Shown here: in pieces, positions 26,561 through 35,757 of the stretch
Position numbering within the stretch: the stretch's first letter is position 1
Layout of the letters: the number at the start of each line of letters is the position of its first letter
From: Sphingobacteriales bacterium
GTDB lineage: Bacteria > Bacteroidota > Bacteroidia > Chitinophagales > Chitinophagaceae
NCBI GenBank assembly: GCA_004144175.1
Contig: SEFT01000002.1
Coordinates: 234,913 to 298,912 of the forward strand
Length of the DNA stretch: 64,000 bases
Direction of reading: 5' to 3'
Translations under genes and position numbers: made by a program
The notes under the pieces: model-generated
What the model saw: only the letters and a program-made list of their open reading frames with translations
What the model was told of the DNA's origin: nothing
The model's database searches: none

Positions 26561-28087
26561 ATGAAATCAGTCAACTTGTTATTAACCATGCTGCTGGTCA
26601 TGACCTGGCAGCTGGCATTTGCCAGAAAAGGTGAAAAGGATTGCGTATCAAAGGATCCTCTGCCAAAAGATATTTTCAACCGGATGATCGTGAACGATAT
26701 TACCTATGCGATCGTAGGAGAACACACGCCTGTCAGCGGTATTAAAGTAGACGTTTCAAAACCTGAAGCGACGATATCCGGGGTATTTCGCCCCAAAAAG
26801 GACAAAGCAATTTCGCTGATAGGCTTTGAATTCAAGGGCGGGGTTACAGACCGCAACTTCAGTTTCCTGAAAGGAAATGGTGAATTCAATACCGCATTTG
26901 AAATACGCCCCTCATTCTACATCATTCCGGAGCGGAGCAGTGGAAAGTATGGTGTGTGCCCGGCAGCAAGCAGTATGTCAGATCTGATTAATGCACGACA
27001 CGATCTTGCCGACAAAAATCGTTTGGCCCTCCGTGATACATTTAATGTTCTTGCCTTTCTCCGCCATCATCATATGGCACCCTTGACAGACTGGGAGGCT
27101 GCACCGGCGTTAGCCGCTGCGTCGCTCACAGATGCCCAGAAAGAGATCCTTATATACTTTATAGAGACATCTCAGGGAAGTCCGGGATTCGGGTTGACCA
27201 AGGACAAATCAACAGCTCAGATACTGGCAAAGATGCCTGACCTAAACGCTCCAGGCGGCAGTACTGACATGAAAAAATATAATGACAAGGTGTTCCTTGC
27301 CTATGAAAAATACAAGAAAGCAGAAGAGGATGCAGATGAGGCTTTGATCAGCAAAAAGATCGCAAATGCATCGCATATATGGACCAAAAAAAGCTATTGG
27401 TGGTATACGGTTGCACCCTTTGCCAGAACTGAAAAAGTAAATCAATATTATACAAAATATGAAGGGAAAGATTCCCTGTACTTTAAGCCGGACTACCAGT
27501 TTTATGGGGGACTAAGCTTGTATGCGAATCACTACATTGTATTTCCAAAAAAGACAGCCCACCTGATACGCTTCGGTCTAACGGGGAGCTATGCCAATAA
27601 CCTGACCACATTGACGAGTTTCAACTACGAAACGGCTACTCCGTTTTTTGCACAAGGGCAATCGGTTACTGACAAAGTCAAAGCGGGTACCGCATATAAT
27701 AACGATGACATCAAGACTGCCTTAATGGGTCAGGTAAATCTGGAGTACTATTTGTTACCCTTGAACACCCTCGTGCCAGGCTTCTACTTTTCGTCCAATC
27801 TGAATGTCAGTGATCTTTACAAGTTGCCTAAGATTGCAGGCAGGACGGAAGATATGACTCAGTTCAGTCTTGAAACAGGACTGGTATTCAATGTTAACAG
27901 CAGGGAAAAGGACAAAGAGAAAAGCATATTCTCGCTTTTATTCTACATACGTCATGAAGACCTTACTGATAAACGCCGGACACCCGTTGCTACAATGATC
28001 GAGGAATCGAAGGAAGAGTTTATGAAGCGTAATGTAAGTGTCGGAGTCCGTGTTGGTATTCCAATCAATCTTCCGCAACGTCAGTGA
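26561..28087 (+). CDS. Secreted or outer-membrane hypothetical protein
   Basis: 508 residues with a clear signal peptide (LLLTMLLVMTWQLAFA). The C-terminal half alternates aromatic and hydrophobic residues (YQFYGGLSLYANHYIVFP, LIRFGLTGSYANNLTTLTS, NLEYYLLPLNTLVPGFYF), which suggests membrane beta-strands, and it ends with VGVRVGIPINLPQRQ. It is divergent from the tra operon and has its own promoter and terminator. No family recognised. It could be an outer-membrane protein used in mating or cargo. Confidence 0.72.
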   Translation: MKSVNLLLTMLLVMTWQLAFARKGEKDCVSKDPLPKDIFNRMIVNDITYAIVGEHTPVSGIKVDVSKPEATISGVFRPKKDKAISLIGFEFKGGVTDRNFSFLKGNGEFNTAFEIRPSFYIIPERSSGKYGVCPAASSMSDLINARHDLADKNRLALRDTFNVLAFLRHHHMAPLTDWEAAPALAAASLTDAQKEILIYFIETSQGSPGFGLTKDKSTAQILAKMPDLNAPGGSTDMKKYNDKVFLAYEKYKKAEEDADEALISKKIANASHIWTKKSYWWYTVAPFARTEKVNQYYTKYEGKDSLYFKPDYQFYGGLSLYANHYIVFPKKTAHLIRFGLTGSYANNLTTLTSFNYETATPFFAQGQSVTDKVKAGTAYNNDDIKTALMGQVNLEYYLLPLNTLVPGFYFSSNLNVSDLYKLPKIAGRTEDMTQFSLETGLVFNVNSREKDKEKSIFSLLFYIRHEDLTDKRRTPVATMIEESKEEFMKRNVSVGVRVGIPINLPQRQ

Positions 28088-28103
28088 CACATTCTATCAT
28101 AGA

Positions 28104-28135
28104 AAAAGGAGGCAGTCATCTGACTGCCTCCTTTT
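28104..28135. terminator. Bidirectional terminator
   Basis: AAAAGGAGGCAGTCA (28104-28118) is perfectly complementary to 28121-28135, with A/T runs at both sides, between the convergent 26561 and RteC-like genes. Confidence 0.85.
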
Positions 28136-28138
28136 CGA

Positions 28139-28996
28139 TTAGTGCATAAATGATCTGTCATCCGCATCATCCATGCGTTGAACCAGATTGTCGCGCATTC
28201 CATCGATAAAGCTGGTACGGTTCTTCTTCCTGATCCGGATCGCCTGGTAGGTGCGATAGTAATCACCTAGCTCAATATTGAATACAGATTCGAATACAGC
28301 TGCAATCTGCTTAATATCTGCCTTTGCCTCGTTAAATACACCTGATGTCTGCAAGCCATACATCAGTTCAATCAGTGCAGCTTTGGGGCCAGTCCATACG
28401 AGCTTCAGGTCGGAGAGCTTCCGGATAAAAGATTGTTTGCATTCCTCCGTTGTCAATCTGACGAGTTGTTCCTCCAGGTAGGTCTGCAGCCGGGTGTGTG
28501 CGATGATGGTAGCCATCAAATGGCTATGTACAGTCGAATACTCCAGATCATAATCCGGATGCAGGATATGTGTATCCAGTTGTCTGCCATCTGTGTCCCT
28601 TAGAAAGTACTTATCATCGAGGTACGTTTCTGCGGTGAGGTGATAGCGATAGAAGTCCCTATGCTGTTCTGCATGCTCCTTGAGTCTCTCCATTTCCCGC
28701 ACCAGATATTTTTTTACCATCTTGTCTTTGCCCAGGGGACGGTAAGTTTCTACCCGGAGCACTTCTGAATGGTAAATGACCAGCGCAGAAAAGCGGGGTT
28801 TAATCTCCTTGAAGAAGCGAATCTCTTCTTCGTTAGACTGAAAGGGATGCTCTCTTAGCCAATCCTTCAGTTCTGACATCGTCTGGTTAGCCAGGACCAG
28901 CGATCTTTTCGAGAAGCACATAATATTTAGTTGCTCCTTCTCTAATTCATGCAGCTGTCTTTGCAGCTGTCCCATCATTTTCTCTGTCATCTCCAT
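28139..28996 (-). CDS. RteC-like regulator of ICE excision
   Basis: 285 residues, highly helical. Segments such as FFKEIKPRFSALVIYHSEVL, YLDDKYFLRD, LDTHILHPDYDLEYSTVHSH and LVWTGPKAALIELMYGLQTS are typical of the RteC family. In CTnDOT, RteC activates the excision genes. This matches an element with a CTnDOT-type tra operon. A -7 box lies at 29049-29056. Confidence 0.85.
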   Translation of the reverse strand: MEMTEKMMGQLQRQLHELEKEQLNIMCFSKRSLVLANQTMSELKDWLREHPFQSNEEEIRFFKEIKPRFSALVIYHSEVLRVETYRPLGKDKMVKKYLVREMERLKEHAEQHRDFYRYHLTAETYLDDKYFLRDTDGRQLDTHILHPDYDLEYSTVHSHLMATIIAHTRLQTYLEEQLVRLTTEECKQSFIRKLSDLKLVWTGPKAALIELMYGLQTSGVFNEAKADIKQIAAVFESVFNIELGDYYRTYQAIRIRKKNRTSFIDGMRDNLVQRMDDADDRSFMH

Positions 28997-29048
28997 ATGC
29001 TTAAAATGTAATCAGGTAATTCTCGTCAATAGGCATTTTCGTTTACAT

Positions 29049-29056
29049 CAAAAATA
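29049..29056 (-). promoter_or_regulatory. -7 box of the RteC-like gene
   Basis: On the - strand TATTTTTG matches TAnnTTTG exactly, giving a leader of roughly 45-50 bases. No good -33 element is apparent. Confidence 0.45.
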
Positions 29057-29121
29057 CGGCGGGCTGCGAGCTGTGCCTATTGACTTAAATCAAGATGGAG
29101 GTGAACGTTGACATTTGTCAA

Positions 29122-29766
29122 TCAGATTCTGTTAATAATATTTAAAACAGCTGCTTTATCCAGATTAGACAAAGGAAATCCTTTGCCTTGCTGCATGCGG
29201 CGGATGCGGGATAATGTTTCCGGCTTCACGTGAATCATAGAGGCCAGGTACTTTAGCGGCACTTTCATAAAGTGATCCGGAAAATGGGTATACAGGTTAG
29301 CATAACGCTGTTTGGCTGACTGTGCCAGACAGAATATATAAAGCCGTTCCAATTCTATGTAGTAGTCATTCATGATGGAAAGGGATATGTCACGCAGCAC
29401 GGGAATCTCGCGGTACAGGTACCGGATGTCTTCCCGTTCAAACCATATGAGTTCGGCTTTGCTGATGGCCTGTAGACCGATCATGGATGGCTTTCGTTTT
29501 ATGTAGCTGTAAGTCGAGGTAAGGAAGTGATGTGGTAATGTCACCCATACAGTGACCTCTTTATCCTCTTGTCCAAATACCGTGCGCACCATGCCCGTAT
29601 TCAGAAAATACATGCCGTCGCAATAGGCTCCTTCAGTAAGCAGCCAGTCATGCCTGCTGTAGGACACGATCTTTGCCAGGGATGCGATAAGGGAAACCTG
29701 CCTTTTGTCCAGTGGTGCAAAGGATTTAAGATAGTGGATGATCGGTAGGATTTTTCTGTCTGTCAT
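29122..29766 (-). CDS. Crp/Fnr family transcriptional regulator
   Basis: 214 residues. An N-terminal cyclic-nucleotide-binding-type barrel (LTEGAYCDGMYFLNTGMVRT) is followed by a long dimer helix and a C-terminal winged HTH (VPLKYLASMIHVKPETLSRI). The length and layout match Bacteroidota Crp/Fnr regulators. The ligand cannot be told from sequence. It stands between the RteC-like and AraC-type genes, all leftward, forming a regulatory block of the element. Confidence 0.9.
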   Translation of the reverse strand: MTDRKILPIIHYLKSFAPLDKRQVSLIASLAKIVSYSRHDWLLTEGAYCDGMYFLNTGMVRTVFGQEDKEVTVWVTLPHHFLTSTYSYIKRKPSMIGLQAISKAELIWFEREDIRYLYREIPVLRDISLSIMNDYYIELERLYIFCLAQSAKQRYANLYTHFPDHFMKVPLKYLASMIHVKPETLSRIRRMQQGKGFPLSNLDKAAVLNIINRI

Positions 29767-29904
29767 GAGCCTTTATTTAGAATTTCTGAGGGTGGTAAAA
29801 AATTCAAAAGAGTACTCGGATATCGGCCGGCGGAAGATCCGCATTGTAAAGTTTAGATATACCGATGTACGGTAGTTGTCCGTCCGGACATTCTTCATTT
29901 ATCT

Positions 29905-30864
29905 CTAAGGACCACTTGCTTTCCTGTATTGGCTGGGTGGCTGTCCATGATAGCGGGTAAACGCACGCGTAAAGCTCGAAAATTCCATGTAGCCCAGCCG
30001 GATACCAATCTCACTGATCGACATGTTTGTGTGTACGATCAGCCGCATGCCTTCGAGCATTCTATGCTGCAAGATAAAATCCCGGATTGTCAGACCTTCA
30101 TGCAATCGGAACTGACGCTTTAACGTCGTACAGCTCCATCCGAACTTTCTGGAAAGCATCATGGTGCCGAGCTCCTGGTCCAGATGTGTGAGTATATAGT
30201 TTTTTACCAGTTGCAATTTCTTGAGATAAGCGGGATTTGCTTCCTCTTGTTTACCGGTCGTCTCCAAATAGAGGCGCAGTAATTCATAGCACCGGGCGTG
30301 CAATAACAGTTCGAGCCCCGGTTTTTCCGTGTCAGCATTGAGTACTTCTTCTAATATGCTCCGGTTATGAAAGTCAATCAGGCATGGGGGCAGTTGGAGG
30401 CCTTTTACAGATCTGGCCTGGATGGCTTCTGTAATCTCTGCCAGCATTTTGAAATGCCTGCTAAGATCAGCTAGCAATCCGGTGCTCAATTTGATATGAA
30501 CAGCCCTGTATTTGCCGGAAGCCATCTGTATCATAAAAGTCTCGCCAGGCGGAATATAGAAGAGATGTGCATGTCCTTCATGCAGGTGATGCGCAGAATA
30601 GCTTTCCGAGGTTCCCTGAGTTTCACCTTCCAGCATATAGTGGAGTATAACCAATGGTTCATCGGCAGTAGCGGGCACAGTCAAATCGGCCGTCAGTACC
30701 AACTGATGCACACTGATGACAAAATCAGTCATGTGCGTTTCTGCGATTGACCAGCTTCCTTGCGGAAATTGGTAGTTAGCAGTCTTTCTGCCGGACACCC
30801 CCGAACTGTCTATCTGTCCCGGCAGGCTAACCGGTTCGTTGTTTTCATGCAATAGGTACCTCAT
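29905..30864 (-). CDS. AraC family transcriptional regulator
   Basis: 319 residues. The N-terminal 200 residues form a probable cupin-like sensing domain (HLHEGHAHLFYIPPGETFMI). The C-terminal 100 residues are an AraC double HTH: LSRKFGWSCTTLKRQFRLHE and then MSISEIGIRLGYMEFSSFTR with FTRYHGQPPSQYRK. Similar regulators stand beside tra/regulatory regions in many Bacteroidota ICEs. A perfect 26-base palindrome lies 45 bases upstream, between it and the divergent lipoprotein gene. Confidence 0.9.
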   Translation of the reverse strand: MRYLLHENNEPVSLPGQIDSSGVSGRKTANYQFPQGSWSIAETHMTDFVISVHQLVLTADLTVPATADEPLVILHYMLEGETQGTSESYSAHHLHEGHAHLFYIPPGETFMIQMASGKYRAVHIKLSTGLLADLSRHFKMLAEITEAIQARSVKGLQLPPCLIDFHNRSILEEVLNADTEKPGLELLLHARCYELLRLYLETTGKQEEANPAYLKKLQLVKNYILTHLDQELGTMMLSRKFGWSCTTLKRQFRLHEGLTIRDFILQHRMLEGMRLIVHTNMSISEIGIRLGYMEFSSFTRAFTRYHGQPPSQYRKASGP

Positions 30865-30908
30865 AGCCCCTCCCTCAATTGGCTAAATGTAAACCGGATT
30901 TGCTACCT

Positions 30909-30934
30909 GTAATACGTTCGTTCGAACGTATTAC
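30909..30934. promoter_or_regulatory. Perfect 12+12-base palindrome between divergent genes
   Basis: Arm GTAATACGTTCG (30909-30920), spacer TT, then its exact reverse complement (30923-30934). It lies between the AraC-type gene and the 31015 operon, a good position for a shared operator. No T-run follows, so a terminator is unlikely. Confidence 0.6.
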
Positions 30935-31014
30935 GATACGGCTTTTCGAACCTGCCACAGGCTTTTCGGCGAGGATACTTTCGCCACCATTCTCCACCCG
31001 TTAAAACCAAACCG

Positions 31015-31527
31015 ATGAAAAGAACGATTATGAATGGTGTGCTGCTAATAGCCATATCAATAACAAGCTGCAAAGATTCTGTACAACATACGGCTTCCAA
31101 TCCTGCATCACCAAACAACACCTACGATCTGCCGGACCGTCCTTTCAGTAAACCAATTCTTATTGACAGCGCGAACAGAATGATACAAAGCTATTTAACG
31201 AGTATTCATCCGGACGTCAATAACGATGCGATCAAATCCCTCATCTTTGACGCGGACCTGCTGCGTGAATATCTTAATGATTCGAGCCAGGGAAAAATCA
31301 GGCATATGAAATTCTTGTTTGCGCACAGGTTATCCTATATCAACGATGGACACTTTGGACAACGGCCGGACAGCAACAGTAACGCGTTAACGATGGTACT
31401 CATTGGTTACGGTGCCAATGGGAACTATATCTATTATAATAATTCTTATGCCTTAGACTTCTGTCAGCCATGTCCAAGGGAATGCCCCGACTTCGGAACT
31501 GCGTCAGGAGACCTGCTATCGCAGTAA
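31015..31527 (+). CDS. Putative lipoprotein, first gene of two-component cassette
   Basis: 170 residues with a lipoprotein-type leader ending ISITSC (Cys19, a relaxed lipobox). The mature part carries no catalytic motif that I recognise; it ends with a Cys-rich segment (FCQPCPRECPDFG). It starts 80 bases after the palindrome and is 9 bases upstream of a polytopic membrane protein, so it probably belongs to the sensing unit with the histidine kinase. Confidence 0.68.
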   Translation: MKRTIMNGVLLIAISITSCKDSVQHTASNPASPNNTYDLPDRPFSKPILIDSANRMIQSYLTSIHPDVNNDAIKSLIFDADLLREYLNDSSQGKIRHMKFLFAHRLSYINDGHFGQRPDSNSNALTMVLIGYGANGNYIYYNNSYALDFCQPCPRECPDFGTASGDLLSQ

Positions 31528-31536
31528 ATTTGGCGC

Positions 31537-32181
31537 ATGGGTTCAACAGCCAGATTCTATATCTATATCGCCATATTAATCTTTGCGTTTGTATCCAGTC
31601 TTGTCCGGTTCGGCAAGCTGGATACTGCATTTAAATACCTTTCGGTCTTGCTGGGTTTAACGCTGTCGGAAGAGATCATCGCGCACATATTGGCCAGGAC
31701 ATACGGAAACAACATGATCGTGTTTCATATTTATTCGCCTTTACTGCTGATCTTAACCAGCGCCTATTATCATCATGCAAACCCCGTGATAAGAAAGTAT
31801 AAGATCGCATTTGCCGTTGCGGTCGTTGGCACGATGGCAGCTATAGGTAATACCATCTATCTGCAACCGCTGCACGTGTTCAATACCAATTACCTGTTAT
31901 TTGTTGGATTCTGTGTGATAGCTATGGCCCTGATGACATTCTACCATTTTTACGTGGATAGCAGCCATGTCAGTTTACTGAAGCATCCTGATTTCAGGGT
32001 ATCACTTGTGTTGTTGTTTTACTGGAGCAGTACATTTATCAGTTTCGCGTTTCACGAGGTGCTGGAAGATGCCGCTTTTCATTTGGTGTATCTGTTTATA
32101 TGGGCGGTCAACCTGATCACCTATGCAGCGCTTGGCCTTATCTTTTCGTTGTACTCAAACACACATAGGCATGCACGATAA
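31537..32181 (+). CDS. Polytopic membrane protein linked to histidine kinase
   Basis: 214 residues with about six to seven membrane helices (FYIYIAILIFAFVSSLV, FHIYSPLLLILTSAYY, KIAFAVAVVGTMAAIG, YLLFVGFCVIAMALMTFYHF, VSLVLLFYWSSTFISFA, LVYLFIWAVNLITYAALGLI). It overlaps the histidine kinase start by 11 bases (ATG inside its last codons), a sign of translational coupling. It probably serves as the membrane sensor of the kinase, which has only one helix of its own. Family not recognised. Confidence 0.75.
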   Translation: MGSTARFYIYIAILIFAFVSSLVRFGKLDTAFKYLSVLLGLTLSEEIIAHILARTYGNNMIVFHIYSPLLLILTSAYYHHANPVIRKYKIAFAVAVVGTMAAIGNTIYLQPLHVFNTNYLLFVGFCVIAMALMTFYHFYVDSSHVSLLKHPDFRVSLVLLFYWSSTFISFAFHEVLEDAAFHLVYLFIWAVNLITYAALGLIFSLYSNTHRHAR

Positions 32182-32962
32182 ATACTACATACCCCTCATC
32201 ATATTTGGCACTTTGGTGTTCATTATGTTCGTCTTCATACTGACCACATTCCTGATCATACATAAGCAGCGTCAACGCAGGTATCAGCTGGAGCGTAGTG
32301 AAACCGAATATAAATACAGGAACCAATTGCTGCTGTCCCGGCTGGAAGTTGAGGAACTCGCGCTAAAGACCGTTTCCAGTGAGATACATGATAATGTGAA
32401 CCAGATACTGGGAATCGTTCGTATGAGCCTGTTCCATGCGCGGCAGTCCTATTCTCGTGAAGAAACTGACGCCACAGTAGACGAAGCAAATGATATGGTG
32501 AAGGATGTAATTGACAACCTCAGGAACCTGAGCCATACGCTAAGCGGCAGCGGCATTAATAAGATGGGTATTATTAATGCCATTCGTAAGGAACTGGCCA
32601 ATATCCATGCGCACAGCCAGGTGCAGACAAAACTGGTATGTGAAGAAGAAGACCTGCCTTTGGAAGGCGAACAGGAACTGCTGGTATTCCGTATTATCCA
32701 GGAAGCATTGAGCAATGTCATTAAGCATGCATGTGCCTCGATGGTCGAGATAGCCATAACCTATGCAGGAGATCAGCTGGCGATCAGTGTCCGGGACAAT
32801 GGTGTTGGTATCACAGCGGATCACGACGCCCGGGATACGGGCGGAATAGGGATGGTAAATATGCACGAACGTGCCAAGATACTGGGAGGCACCCTTACCA
32901 TTGAATCAGAAAAAGGAGCCGGATGCACGCTCCGTTTACAGATGCATCTGCCGGAAGTATAA
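32171..32962 (+). CDS. NarX-type sensor histidine kinase
   Basis: 263 residues from ATG 32171 (a longer frame from 32123 lies inside the previous gene). One N-terminal membrane helix (PLIIFGTLVFIMFVFILTTF) is followed by a HisKA_3 dimerisation box with the phosphorylatable His in SSEIHDNVNQILG and a HATPase domain: N box QEALSNVIKHA, G1 SVRDNGVGI, G2 GGIGMVNMHERAKILGG. It lacks a periplasmic sensor, so it likely depends on the neighbouring membrane protein. Partner regulator follows after 12 bases. Confidence 0.92.
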   Translation: MHDKYYIPLIIFGTLVFIMFVFILTTFLIIHKQRQRRYQLERSETEYKYRNQLLLSRLEVEELALKTVSSEIHDNVNQILGIVRMSLFHARQSYSREETDATVDEANDMVKDVIDNLRNLSHTLSGSGINKMGIINAIRKELANIHAHSQVQTKLVCEEEDLPLEGEQELLVFRIIQEALSNVIKHACASMVEIAITYAGDQLAISVRDNGVGITADHDARDTGGIGMVNMHERAKILGGTLTIESEKGAGCTLRLQMHLPEV

Positions 32963-32974
32963 ACTAAGAAGAAT

Positions 32975-33634
32975 ATGGACCAAAAGAAAGTTATCAAGAT
33001 CGCTATCACCGAAGACCACAAAATAGTAAGAAAGGCAATCGCCACTTTTATAAATGGATTTGGAGGATTTGACATACTGCTGAACTCTGTTAATGGACAG
33101 GATCTGATACAGCAGTTGGGAAGAATGAATGAACTGCCCGACATCTGCGTCCTTGATATCAATATGCCCAAGATGAATGGCTTTGAAACACTTGATGCCC
33201 TGCGGCAGAAGTTTCCCGATATCAAGGTATTGATACTGTCGATGTATGAGAATGAGCAGACCATTATTAAGGCATTCAGCAAAGGTGCACGTGGATATCT
33301 GCTGAAAGACAGCGAACCCCTTGACCTGAAGCAGGCACTCATCAGCGTGTATGAAGGTGACCTGTATCATCCTGACCTGAAACTGAGCCGTTTCCATGCA
33401 CGGCTGAAAGGCAGGCACGAACCGTCGCTGCCGCGCATCTCTGAGAAAGAGATGGAGTTCCTTCCATATTGCTGTACAGAATTGTCCTTAAAGGAAATCG
33501 CGAAAGAGATGGGTGTAGCCTTAAGGACAGTGCAAGGATACAGGGATTCACTGTTCGATAAACTGGGAATGAATACGCGGGCAGGCCTGGTCATCTATGC
33601 CATTACAACCGGGTTGGTGCCGATGCGCTACTAA
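32975..33634 (+). CDS. NarL/FixJ-type response regulator
   Basis: 219 residues. Receiver with Asp14, phosphoacceptor Asp61 (VLDINMPKMNGFE) and Lys111 (YLLKDSEP), then a LuxR-type HTH (LSLKEIAKEMGVALRTVQGY). It is the natural partner of the kinase encoded just upstream. A likely target is the secreted beta-helix gene downstream, or the tra operon, but no binding site can be defined. Confidence 0.94.
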   Translation: MDQKKVIKIAITEDHKIVRKAIATFINGFGGFDILLNSVNGQDLIQQLGRMNELPDICVLDINMPKMNGFETLDALRQKFPDIKVLILSMYENEQTIIKAFSKGARGYLLKDSEPLDLKQALISVYEGDLYHPDLKLSRFHARLKGRHEPSLPRISEKEMEFLPYCCTELSLKEIAKEMGVALRTVQGYRDSLFDKLGMNTRAGLVIYAITTGLVPMRY

Positions 33635-33888
33635 AAGGGCTTTACAGTCAAATCTAATATGTCTGACCGGGCAACCTCGCACGGTCATTCTGCTTCAACC
33701 TTTGTGATGCAGGCGGGCAGCTTATTTCCCTGTCCCGGCATCCATCATGATACGATACTCCGTTAACCACATGCGGGCGAGCTGCAGCGATATGACATCG
33801 CTTAGCAGCCTGCTGCACTCCATTCATCCACCGTAGTGAAAAGCAGATTTCGCTATCCATCGTTTTTCTTCATCATAAAACAATAATC
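33635..33888. other. Intergenic region without recognisable feature
   Basis: 254 bases between the response regulator and the beta-helix protein. I see no good -7 box, strong hairpin or coding signal, although a promoter for the next gene is expected. Confidence 0.4.
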
Positions 33889-35490
33889 ATGAAACAAATC
33901 ATCTTGTCATCATTATTCGTGGCGCTGGCATCAGGCGCTGCAATCGCACAAACCTGCAACTGCACCACTATTTCGGGGACACTCACAACAAGAACACTCG
34001 ATAACGACCATTGCTGGGAGCTGGATGGCTGTGTGACCGTTCCTAACAATGTCACCCTTACGATTGAGGATGGCACCAAGATCTATCCGCAGGCCGGGAG
34101 TGCGCTTGTTGTGCAAAGAGGCGGCGTGCTCAACGTTAACGGCACCGTATCCAACCCTGTTATTTTCATTCCCAAGCTGATCGCAAACCGTGCATATGAT
34201 GCATGGGAAGGGGTCGCAATTGCCGGGCGAGGTATCAACAACGGCACCTCCGGTGATATAGTGCTGGATGGAACGTGTTCTGTAACCAGCGGCGGCAATT
34301 CCAATTCGGATAATTCCGGCAGTATTACCTATATGCAGCTGCATTATGCAACCTATGGCCTGCAGTTGGGCTCTATAGGTACAGGCAGTACGATTGACAA
34401 TATACAGGTAACCTATTCCAGTAACAATGGTTTCTCTTTCCGTGGCGGTGCTGTCAAAGCAACGCACCTGGCATCGTACAATGCAAAAGGAAATGACTTC
34501 TTTATCAGCAATGGTTATGTCGGAAAGATGCAATACCTGTTTGGCTTCCGTAAAGATGCCAGCGCCAACCTTGCTGCAGGATCCAGCGGTATGGTGATTA
34601 CCAATAATGCTGCGGGCAGTGCTGCTACGCCGCTTACGAGGCCGGTCATCACTAATTACACCACCCTGGGGCCATTGTACTGTAATGGTTCTGCCAGCAC
34701 CAATTTCAACTATGGATTGCAGGTAGCCAGAAACGCACAGGCGGGTATTTACAACAGTGTAATAGCAAACTGGAAGGATGAAGGTTTTCGTATTGACGAC
34801 GTAGCAACCGTTACCAATACAGACCTCGACCTGCTTAACTATTCCTATAATTCAATGGAGTCAAATGGCAGTGACTATGGTACGGGTGCTTCATGGTCTA
34901 CAGGCTGTACGAACAGCAGCATGATCGATTGGCTGACCTTTGACGTGCTCACTTCGTGCACTGAAGACGGCAATCAATATGCAGCGGGTATTTCTACATT
35001 AGGTTATGATAATACAAGCATTTGCGGAGGATCATCTAATCCTGACTTCAGCCTCAATACCGGGACTACCAGCCTCAATGCTCCATCTTTCTCACCGTCA
35101 GATCTGAGCAGCGGATTTACAACTGTCAGCTATCGTGGTGCATTTGGCAGCACAGACTGGACAGACACTTGGACGGACTGGGCACCGCAATCGACGGCAT
35201 ATTGCGAATCACCTATGCGCCGTGGCGGGAATGACAACGGACTCAGGCTAAGTCCTAATCCGGCCAACAGAATGGTAAGTGCATCGTTTAATTTGACTAC
35301 GGCCGGCGACGTTCAGCTTGATGTCATTGACCCGATCAATGGCAGGATTTACCTGTCAATACCTAAGCAAAAAATGGAGAGGGGTCAACAGACTTTACAT
35401 TTAGATGTTTCATCATTACGTATGGGCAGTTATATTGTCCGTGTAAAATCTGCTGAAGTTATGCTTCAACAGCATTTGATGGTTGAATAG
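33889..35490 (+). CDS. T9SS-secreted beta-helix surface protein
   Basis: 533 residues: signal peptide (FVALASGAAIAQ), then CNCTTISGTLTTRTLDNDHC and VTIEDGTKIYP-type strands leading to a Gly/Asn/Ser-rich parallel beta-helix (about residues 40-350), and a C-terminal type A sorting domain (LRLSPNPANRMVSASFN to the end, GSYIVRV). Such proteins cross the outer membrane through the type IX system and are anchored or released. Its place next to a two-component cassette inside an ICE suggests a surface or mating-related role, but this is inference. Confidence 0.85.
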   Translation: MKQIILSSLFVALASGAAIAQTCNCTTISGTLTTRTLDNDHCWELDGCVTVPNNVTLTIEDGTKIYPQAGSALVVQRGGVLNVNGTVSNPVIFIPKLIANRAYDAWEGVAIAGRGINNGTSGDIVLDGTCSVTSGGNSNSDNSGSITYMQLHYATYGLQLGSIGTGSTIDNIQVTYSSNNGFSFRGGAVKATHLASYNAKGNDFFISNGYVGKMQYLFGFRKDASANLAAGSSGMVITNNAAGSAATPLTRPVITNYTTLGPLYCNGSASTNFNYGLQVARNAQAGIYNSVIANWKDEGFRIDDVATVTNTDLDLLNYSYNSMESNGSDYGTGASWSTGCTNSSMIDWLTFDVLTSCTEDGNQYAAGISTLGYDNTSICGGSSNPDFSLNTGTTSLNAPSFSPSDLSSGFTTVSYRGAFGSTDWTDTWTDWAPQSTAYCESPMRRGGNDNGLRLSPNPANRMVSASFNLTTAGDVQLDVIDPINGRIYLSIPKQKMERGQQTLHLDVSSLRMGSYIVRVKSAEVMLQQHLMVE

Positions 35491-35501
35491 TATGCTGATA
35501 G

Positions 35502-35537
35502 AAAAAAGAGGAATGGCGAACTGCCATTCCTTCTTTC
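35502..35537 (+). terminator. Rho-independent terminator after beta-helix gene
   Basis: AGGAATGGC (35509-35517) pairs with GCCATTCCT (35523-35531) around GAACT, flanked by A-rich and T-rich runs. Confidence 0.8.
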
Positions 35538-35757
35538 CAAGAAGTTTGGCCTTAGTCCCTTACTTTAATGTTTTGAGAGGGAAGTAATCCATGGAAGGAT
35601 ATACAGACATCCTTTGGTATATTAACATTTTAAAGGCATGGCTATGTTTGCAAAAAACTGTCGGATTAATATTTTCCATAGCGTTGTAAGCGCTTACTGT
35701 TAGCATCGATATCAAACGGTCCTTTTTCTTTACTCATGGTACGGCGAACTCAGTTTG

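Noticed and set aside
35686..35697. 12-base palindrome GTAAGCGCTTAC as an operator
   Set aside because: It lies downstream of two convergent gene ends with no promoter nearby; may be chance.
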